Shown here one piece after another: positions 1-5,554 of a stretch of DNA of 5,554 nucleotides. The notes under the pieces are model-generated. The model was not told where the DNA came from. It ran no database searches and was given only the letters and a program-made list of their open reading frames with translations. The position numbers were made by a program, and so were the translations under genes. Each line of letters opens with the position of its first letter. The stretch's first letter is position 1. The stretch comes from an uncultured bacterium (GTDB lineage Bacteria > Actinomycetota > UBA4738 > HRBIN12): NCBI GenBank assembly GCA_937881155.1, contig CALGFI010000265.1, forward strand, positions 1 through 5,554. The letters run 5' to 3'.

Positions 1-89
1 TCGTGTGGGGAGCGTTGGCGATCGCAGTCGCCGCTGTCGCGGTTCGGGAGCGCCGAACGGCTACGCGGCGCCTTCCGCGCGCCTCCTGA
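1..89 (+). CDS. Possible 3' end of a plus-strand membrane protein (partial)
   Basis: The frame starting at base 3 is open from the window edge to a TGA at 87-89. It encodes a hydrophobic run (VWGALAIAVAAVAV) followed by an arginine-rich tail (RERRTATRRLPRAS). That pattern is typical of the last membrane helix and cytoplasmic tail of a transporter or other multi-span protein. If real, it converges on prfB and overlaps the last 29 bases of that gene. Only 28 codons are visible and no family motif is present, so a chance open frame in G+C-rich DNA is a real alternative. Sequence to the left of the window would decide it. Confidence 0.35.
   Translation, partial: VWGALAIAVAAVAVRERRTATRRLPRAS
42..58. 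terminator. Weak hairpin just past the prfB stop
   Basis: GTTCGG (42-47) and CCGAAC (53-58) form a perfect 6-bp inverted repeat with a 5-base loop, beginning 3 bases after the prfB stop codon. It could end or stabilise the prfB transcript. There is no T-run on either strand, and short G+C-rich inverted repeats are common here, so support is low. Confidence 0.2.
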
Positions 90-1168
90 GCTCGGCCTCG
101 ATCAGCTCCTCGATGTCGCCGTCGAGCACGCGGTCGACGTCACCGATCTCAACGTTCGTGCGGTGGTCCTTGACCATGCGGTACGGCGCCAGCACGTAGG
201 AGCGGACCTGCGAGCCGAAGTCGATCCCCTTCCGTTCGCCGCGGAGGTTCTCCAGTCGCTCCGCCTGTTCCTCGCGCATCCGTTCGGCTAGTCGCGCCTT
301 CAGGATCCGCATCGCGCCCGCACGGTTCTGCAGCTGCGAGCGCTCGTTCTGATATGCCGCCTGCATTCCCGTCGGCAGGTGCGTGATGCGGACCGCCGAG
401 TCGGTCGTGTTCACCGACTGGCCTCCCGGTCCGGTCGAGCGGTACACGTCGATCCGCAGGTCCTTCGGGTCGATCTCGATGTCGTCGTCGGCCTCCTCGA
501 GCAGCGGGATCACGTCGAGGTTGGCGAACGATGTGTGCCGGCGCTTCTGTGCGTCGAACGGGCTGATCCGGACCAACCGATGCACCCCGCGCTCGGCCGA
601 GAGGAGCCCGTAGGCGTTGGGGCCGTGGACGACGAACGTCGCCCGCTTGATCCCGGCCTCGTCGCCGGGGAGGAGCTCGTCGACTTCGACGTCCAAGCCC
701 TCGCGCTCGGCCCACCGCAAGTACATGCGGAGCAGCATCTCCGCCCAGTCCTGGGATTCGGTGCCACCGGCACCGGCGTGGATCGTCGCGACGGCATCGT
801 TCTGGTCGTACTCGCCGGCGAGGAGCGTCGCGAGCTCGAGTCGTTCGACGTCGACGGAGAGCTCGTCGACGGCCCGTCCAAGATCCCCGGCCATCTCGGC
901 GTCGCTCTCCGACGCGAGCAGTTCGTCCATCGCCCGCGCGTCGCCGAGGCGGCGGACGAGATCGTCGTAGCGATCGAGCTCGGCGCGGACGCGGGACAGC
1001 CGCGTGGTCAGCTGCTGTGCTCGAGCTGGGTCGTCCCAGAGCGACGGGTCGGACGTCTGCCGTTCGAGCTCGGCGACCTGCGCGCGTTTGCCGTCGACGT
1101 CAAAGGAACTCCTTCGCGGCGGCGATGCGCTTCGCCAGGTCGTCGAGACGGTCCGAGTGGTCGGTCAC
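61..1168 (-). CDS. prfB: Peptide chain release factor 2, expressed by programmed +1 frameshift
   Basis: RF2 recognises UGA and UAA in the ribosomal A site and triggers hydrolysis of peptidyl-tRNA. The gene reads GTG at 1168, 22 codons to 1103, an in-frame TGA at 1102-1100, then the +1 frame from GAC at 1101 to the TAG at 63-61. The product is 368 residues, the normal family length. Visible landmarks are an N-terminal helical domain (about 1-120, including DPSLWDDPARAQ), the SPF stop-codon-reading motif at 202-204 followed by RRHTSF, and the catalytic GGQ loop at 248-250 (RSTGPGGQSVN), then NERSQLQNR. SPF rather than PxT separates RF2 from RF1. An in-frame TGA at 1174-1172 lies two codons before the GTG, so no start lies further upstream. 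No good Shine-Dalgarno precedes it. The ATG at 930 is internal (Met80); starting there would remove most of the N-terminal domain. Regulation is by the frameshift (separate entry). Confidence 0.97.
1099..1114 (-). promoter_or_regulatory. prfB: RF2 programmed +1 frameshift site
   Basis: The minus strand reads AAGGAG-TTC-CTT-TGA-C, covering codons 19-23. It has all known parts of the RF2 recoding signal: an internal Shine-Dalgarno-like AAGGAG, 3 bases, the slippery CTT (Leu) codon, an in-frame TGA, and a following C that makes the stop weak. The spacing is the same as in the E. coli signal (AGGGGG-TAT-CTT-TGA-C). In the established mechanism, peptidyl-tRNA-Leu slips from CUU to UUU when RF2 is scarce, the ribosome continues with GAC, and full-length RF2 is made. 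When RF2 is plentiful, it terminates at the UGA after 22 residues. The two frames join into a continuous RF2 sequence on either side of the shift. Confidence 0.96.
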
Positions 1169-1174
1169 GGCTCA

Positions 1175-1180
1175 ATCGTA
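1175..1180 (-). promoter_or_regulatory. Candidate -10 element for prfB (possibly leaderless)
   Basis: The minus strand carries TACGAT, which fits the actinobacterial -10 pattern TANNNT, 6 bases before the prfB GTG (TACGAT-TGAGCC-GTG). Transcription from it would start at or next to the start codon, giving a leaderless mRNA, a common arrangement in Actinomycetota. This would explain the missing Shine-Dalgarno. No convincing -35 element is seen 16-18 bases further upstream. The assignment rests on position and a six-base match only. Confidence 0.35.
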
Positions 1181-1216
1181 CCGACGCCTGGCGGACTAAC
1201 CGCGAACGCTGCTGAG

Positions 1217-1414
1217 TTACGCCTCGACGACGGGTTCGGCCGACCGGCTCCTCCGCCTGGAGAACGCGGCCCTGATCGCGGCGGCGCGCGCGGATAGGCG
1301 CTCGCGACGCGCGCGTCGTCGGGCCTCGACGAGCGGGCGGGCCAGGCGCTCGGCCTCGGCCTCGCTCATGAGCTGTGAGATCCGCTGCCGGGCAACGAGG
1401 TCACTTCCCATCAT
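1217..1414 (-). CDS. Small arginine-rich protein of unknown function
   Basis: ATG at 1414 (a second ATG follows directly at 1411) to TAA at 1219-1217 gives 65 residues. I do not recognise a family. Sixteen of the 65 residues are arginine; there is no lysine, cysteine or tryptophan. Residues 7-50 (LVARQRISQLMSEAEAERL and onward) are rich in Ala, Glu, Arg and Leu and look like one long charged helix, ending in a basic RRRSRS patch that could bind nucleic acid or ribosomes. There is no signal peptide or membrane segment. Coding support is a ribosome-binding region (AAGGGGGG then TGGAG, with GGAG 3 bases before the first ATG and 6 before the second) and G or C at the third position in 56 of 65 codons. 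The frame stays open back to 1687, but the ribosome site favours the short form. It ends 48 bases before prfB on the same strand. It could still be a chance frame. Confidence 0.5.
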   Translation of the reverse strand: MMGSDLVARQRISQLMSEAEAERLARPLVEARRRARRERLSARAAAIRAAFSRRRSRSAEPVVEA

Positions 1415-1568
1415 TGGCTCCACCCCCCTTGCGGACGAACCTACGGAGGCCTCGTGGATCGAACGGTGTCGCGCGTCACCGGACCGGAGTGACGTGTCGT
1501 ACCTCGCCTGACGGCGCCCTCGAGCAGGCTGCGAAAAGAAGCCGTGGGGTCTCCGCGACGGCGGAGGC

Positions 1569-1598
1569 GTGACACACGTCACCGCGCATTCGTACGAG
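1569..1598 (+). promoter_or_regulatory. Candidate promoter for the plus-strand membrane protein gene
   Basis: GTGACA (1569-1574) matches five of six bases of the -35 consensus TTGACA. After an 18-base spacer, TACGAG (1593-1598) is a partial -10 match. Transcription would begin near 1605, leaving a leader of about 75 bases before the ATG at 1680. The -35 box falls inside the GTGAC-ACAC-GTCAC inverted repeat (1569-1582), which could therefore be an operator for a dimeric regulator. This is motif matching only. Confidence 0.25.
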
Positions 1599-1664
1599 CG
1601 GGCACCGAAAGCGACGGGCCGGCGGACGTACCGTCGCCCCGTTGCCGCCGAGGGGGCGGCCATC

Positions 1665-1676
1665 GGAGGGGAGGAG
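1665..1676 (+). promoter_or_regulatory. Strong ribosome binding site fixing the start at 1680
   Basis: GGAGGGGAGGAG at 1665-1676 holds two overlapping Shine-Dalgarno-like purine runs, with GGAGG ending 10 bases and GAGGAG ending 3 bases before the ATG at 1680. It favours this ATG over an in-frame GTG at 1569, whose added 37 residues are arginine-rich, would displace the membrane helix from the N-terminus and have no similar site. Confidence 0.7.
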
Positions 1677-1679
1677 TCG

Positions 1680-2249
1680 ATGAGCACCAGCGCCGGGACA
1701 CTGCAGCCGAAGGTTCACATCGGTGCGCCACTCGTGTGGGCCGTGGTGGCGCTGTTCGCCGCCGCGACGATCGCGGTCTACGCGCTCACCACGACGGAGT
1801 CGCGCGAGGAAACCGCGAGCTCGCGGACGACCGTTTCGGGTACGGCGGCAAACACGCCGACCGAGCTCCGGGGCGGCTTCATCGAAGCGACGGCCGCACC
1901 GGTCGTCCGTCCGTTCGGGCGCGCGGGCGTCATCCCTCGCGTCGGCGAGATCACCTCGACCGTCAACACGCCGTCGGAGCTCGGCACCGTCGTCTCGTTC
2001 TCGTCGGCGACCCCGGCGATCGCGGTGCGGGCCAAGCAGCTCGGCCTCGACCTGACCGCTGCCGCTCCGTCGACTGCCGTCCGGGTCACCGAGGCACGGA
2101 ACGCCATGCTGGCCTCGTACCTGCAAGCACCGGTCGCCGTCGAGATCGTCGAGGCACGGAACGCCATGCTGGGCTCGTACCAGGAGGGTTCCGGCGACGA
2201 GATCTTGGTGAACGGCGAGCCCTGCGCGGTCTGCTGGAAGTACCGGTAG
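1680..2249 (+). CDS. Single-span membrane protein with internal repeats and C-terminal CxxC, function unknown
   Basis: ATG 1680 to TAG 2247-2249 encodes 189 residues that I do not assign to a family. A short N-terminus (1-13, containing one Lys and one His) precedes one hydrophobic helix at about 14-36 (IGAPLVWAVVALFAAATIAVYAL). It is followed by a Ser/Thr/Ala/Val-rich region to about 130, likely flexible or beta-rich. There is no lipobox or clear signal-peptidase site, so it is probably a signal anchor with the tail outside the cytoplasm; topology is inferred. Two repeat types occur: NTPTEL (58-63) and NTPSEL (96-101), then EARNAMLASY (138-147) and EARNAMLGSY (158-167), exactly 20 residues apart. 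The C-terminus, NGEPCAVCWKYR, has Cys182 and Cys185 as CxxC, which could bind metal, form a disulfide or be modified. The gene is preceded by a strong ribosome site, stands alone on its strand, and converges on secA with a hairpin pair between them. That the frame is coding is fairly certain; its role is not known. Confidence 0.78.
   Translation: MSTSAGTLQPKVHIGAPLVWAVVALFAAATIAVYALTTTESREETASSRTTVSGTAANTPTELRGGFIEATAAPVVRPFGRAGVIPRVGEITSTVNTPSELGTVVSFSSATPAIAVRAKQLGLDLTAAAPSTAVRVTEARNAMLASYLQAPVAVEIVEARNAMLGSYQEGSGDEILVNGEPCAVCWKYR
2090..2180 (+). repeat. Imperfect direct repeat, 31 bp at 60-bp spacing
   Basis: Bases 2090-2120 and 2150-2180 match at 30 of 31 positions, including an unbroken 23-base identity at 2090-2112 / 2150-2172; the only mismatch is C2113 against G2173. 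Flanking sequence diverges quickly. The repeat lies in frame and encodes EARNAML(A/G)SY twice. High nucleotide identity, not just peptide similarity, points to a fairly recent duplication or gene conversion within the gene. Confidence 0.85.
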
Positions 2250-2250
2250 G

Positions 2251-2271
2251 GTCCTCGCTCGGCTCGAGGAC
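2251..2271. terminator. Small hairpin after the membrane protein gene
   Basis: GTCCTCG (2251-2257) and CGAGGAC (2265-2271) form a perfect 7-bp stem with a 7-base loop, starting one base after the TAG. It lies directly before a larger hairpin, so the two may act as a tandem termination or 3'-end protection structure. No T-run follows. Confidence 0.45.
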
Positions 2272-2275
2272 GACA

Positions 2276-2308
2276 GGGGCCGGTCGGAGCGAAGCTCCGG
2301 CCGGCCCC
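2276..2308. terminator. Strong hairpin terminator between convergent genes, probably bidirectional
   Basis: Bases 2276-2290 pair with 2294-2308 along 15 positions (14 Watson-Crick pairs and one T-G pair) around a GAA loop. The stem begins GGGGCCGG and ends CCGGCCCC. It sits 27 bases after the stop of the plus-strand gene and 29 bases after the secA stop on the other strand, where one terminator could serve both. The base runs after the stem (TTCACGTT on plus) are only weakly T-rich, as is usual for actinobacterial L-shaped terminators. The structure is read directly; the function is inferred. Confidence 0.8.
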
Positions 2309-2336
2309 TTCACGTTGCCGCGTGATACGTCAGCGC

Positions 2337-5015
<2,679 letters not shown>

Positions 5016-5021
5016 GGACAA

Positions 5022-5028
5022 CCACCTC
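5022..5028 (-). promoter_or_regulatory. Ribosome binding site deciding the secA TTG start
   Basis: The minus strand reads GAGGTGG-TTGTCC-TTG. GAGGTGG (5028-5022) is a good match to the anti-Shine-Dalgarno partner. It abuts the first TTG (5021) but lies an ideal 6 bases before the second (5015). This spacing is why the shorter start is chosen; the two products differ by only two residues. Confidence 0.6.
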
Positions 5029-5074
5029 GTGCGGGCTCAGGGCGGCCGCGTGAGCGTGCGTATGTGGCGGTTTC

Positions 5075-5554
5075 CTATGGTACCCGAGCCCTGCGATCGC
5101 CCCCGCTGGGAACGCTGGCGACGCGCACGGGTACGGGTTCACGCCGACGAGCGACGGCGAGCACGACGAGCAACACGACGCTTGCGACGCCGAGGCCGAG
5201 GATGCGGAACCCCGCGCCCTCGAACACGAACCCGCCGGCGAGGCCCGCGACCGCGGAGCTCAAGCTGACGAGCAGGTCGGTGAAGCCGAGCGCGCCCGCG
5301 CGCTCGTTCGGCTCGGTCAGATCGCTGATCACGGCGGTCGCGCCGAGGAACGTCGCCGACCAACCGAGGCCGATCGCGAACAGGCCGACGGCAACGAGAC
5401 CGGGACCGGCGTCGGTCGCCGCGAACAGCGCGCCCACGACGCTCGTCGCGCCGCCGGCGATCAGGCCGGGCCTGCGTCCGAACCGATCGAGTGCCGCCCC
5501 GATGACCGGCGAGAAGACCCACATGCCCGCGATGTGCAGGCTGATGACGGTCGA
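5075..5554 (-). CDS. Major facilitator superfamily transporter, C-terminal half (partial)
   Basis: The frame is open from the right edge (TCG at 5554-5552) to TAG at 5077-5075, giving 159 visible residues of a gene that starts beyond the window; the ATG at 5524 is internal. The fragment holds about five hydrophobic segments (roughly visible residues 1-20, 30-47, 51-76, 88-111 and 114-133). Between the first two is LDRFGRRP (22-29), the D-x-x-G-R-R loop repeated between helices 8 and 9 of many MFS proteins, with SPVIG before it. This places the fragment at about helices 8-12. A basic, Pro/Ser/Gly-rich cytoplasmic tail follows (ARRREPVPVR onward). MFS proteins move small solutes by proton coupling or facilitated diffusion; the substrate cannot be told from this half, though a drug or metabolite exporter is plausible. 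It lies 53-59 bases upstream of secA on the same strand, so read-through is possible, with no functional link to secretion implied. Confidence 0.88.
   Translation of the reverse strand, partial: STVISLHIAGMWVFSPVIGAALDRFGRRPGLIAGGATSVVGALFAATDAGPGLVAVGLFAIGLGWSATFLGATAVISDLTEPNERAGALGFTDLLVSLSSAVAGLAGGFVFEGAGFRILGLGVASVVLLVVLAVARRREPVPVRVASVPSGGDRRARVP

Larger units (their letters stand above)
1415..1679. other. Divergent intergenic region with several inverted repeats
   Basis: This 265-bp stretch separates the small minus-strand ORF from the plus-strand membrane protein gene and should hold promoters for both. Visible inverted repeats are CGTCAC 1474-1479 / GTGACG 1489-1494; CTCCGC 1551-1556 / GCGGAG 1561-1566 with a GACG loop; GTGAC 1569-1573 / GTCAC 1578-1582; GCGACGG 1611-1617 / CCGTCGC 1631-1637; and CGCCCC 1635-1640 / GGGGCG 1653-1658. 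In addition, GTGACGTGT at 1489-1497 is perfectly complementary to ACACGTCAC at 1574-1582. Open frames cross this region on both strands, but their arginine/proline-rich translations and the downstream ribosome sites argue against coding. I recognise no known riboswitch class. Confidence 0.5.

Noticed and set aside
61..930. prfB as a 289-residue gene starting at ATG 930
   Set aside because: The upstream +1 frame encodes the conserved N-terminal RF2 domain and joins through a textbook frameshift site, so 930 is an internal methionine.
379..1215. Long plus-strand open frame of 278 codons opposite prfB
   Set aside because: It lies antisense to clear RF2 coding sequence, shows no domain and has the Arg/Val/Glu-rich composition expected of a mirror frame in G+C-rich DNA.
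1569..1679. Start of the plus-strand membrane protein at GTG 1569
   Set aside because: The strong GGAGGGGAGGAG site directly before ATG 1680, and the position of the membrane helix near the N-terminus, favour the shorter form.
1415..1687. N-terminal extension of the small minus-strand ORF back to 1687
   Set aside because: The extra residues are low-complexity Arg/Pro/Ser with no ribosome site; AAGGGGGG/TGGAG sits just before the ATG pair at 1414 and 1411. The extension would also overlap the start of the plus-strand gene.
2090..2180. Direct repeats considered as a CRISPR-like array
   Set aside because: There are only two copies, in frame within a gene and translated as a peptide repeat, with no cas genes nearby.
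5035..5055. GCTCA/TGAGC inverted repeat with a central GCGGCCGC before secA as a regulatory hairpin
   Set aside because: The stem is only 5 bp with an 11-base loop, and 8-base G+C palindromes are frequent at this composition. No SecM-like leader peptide is visible.

Overview
The window is very G+C-rich DNA with dense coding, G/C-ending codons and GTG/TTG start codons. Together with the character of its SecA and RF2 proteins, this suggests an Actinomycetota (actinobacterial) chromosome, possibly a deep-branching or metagenomic lineage. That assignment is inference; there is no rRNA or other taxonomic marker here. I see no tRNA, rRNA, CRISPR array, insertion sequence or prophage gene.

Layout from left to right. 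(1) The left edge may hold the last codons of a plus-strand membrane protein, ending at 89 and overlapping the end of prfB. (2) prfB (peptide chain release factor 2) lies on the minus strand, 1168 to 61. It is split by the classical programmed +1 frameshift, AAGGAG-TTC-CTT-TGA-C at 1114-1099. A plain open-reading-frame call would lose the first 79 residues. (3) A small, arginine-rich minus-strand ORF of 65 codons (1414-1217) lies just upstream of prfB. (4) A roughly 265-bp non-coding stretch with several inverted repeats separates it from (5) a plus-strand gene (1680-2249). This encodes a 189-residue single-span membrane protein that I do not recognise, with internal peptide repeats and a C-terminal CxxC. 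(6) Two hairpins (2251-2271 and 2276-2308) separate it from the convergent secA. (7) secA (about 5015-2337, minus) is a full-length preprotein translocase ATPase with a C-terminal SEC-C zinc motif and a TTG start. (8) At the right edge is the C-terminal half of a major facilitator transporter (5554-5075, minus), 53 bp upstream of secA and possibly co-transcribed with it.

How it fits together: secA followed by prfB on the same strand is a familiar gene order in Gram-positive bacteria. Here the pair is interrupted by about 1.1 kb holding the unknown membrane protein and the small basic ORF. secA powers protein export. prfB terminates translation at UGA/UAA and controls its own synthesis, because low RF2 favours the frameshift at its internal UGA. 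Most of the window is conserved housekeeping sequence. I found no convincing new multi-gene system; the least explained parts are the 189-residue repeat protein, its structured leader and the small basic ORF.
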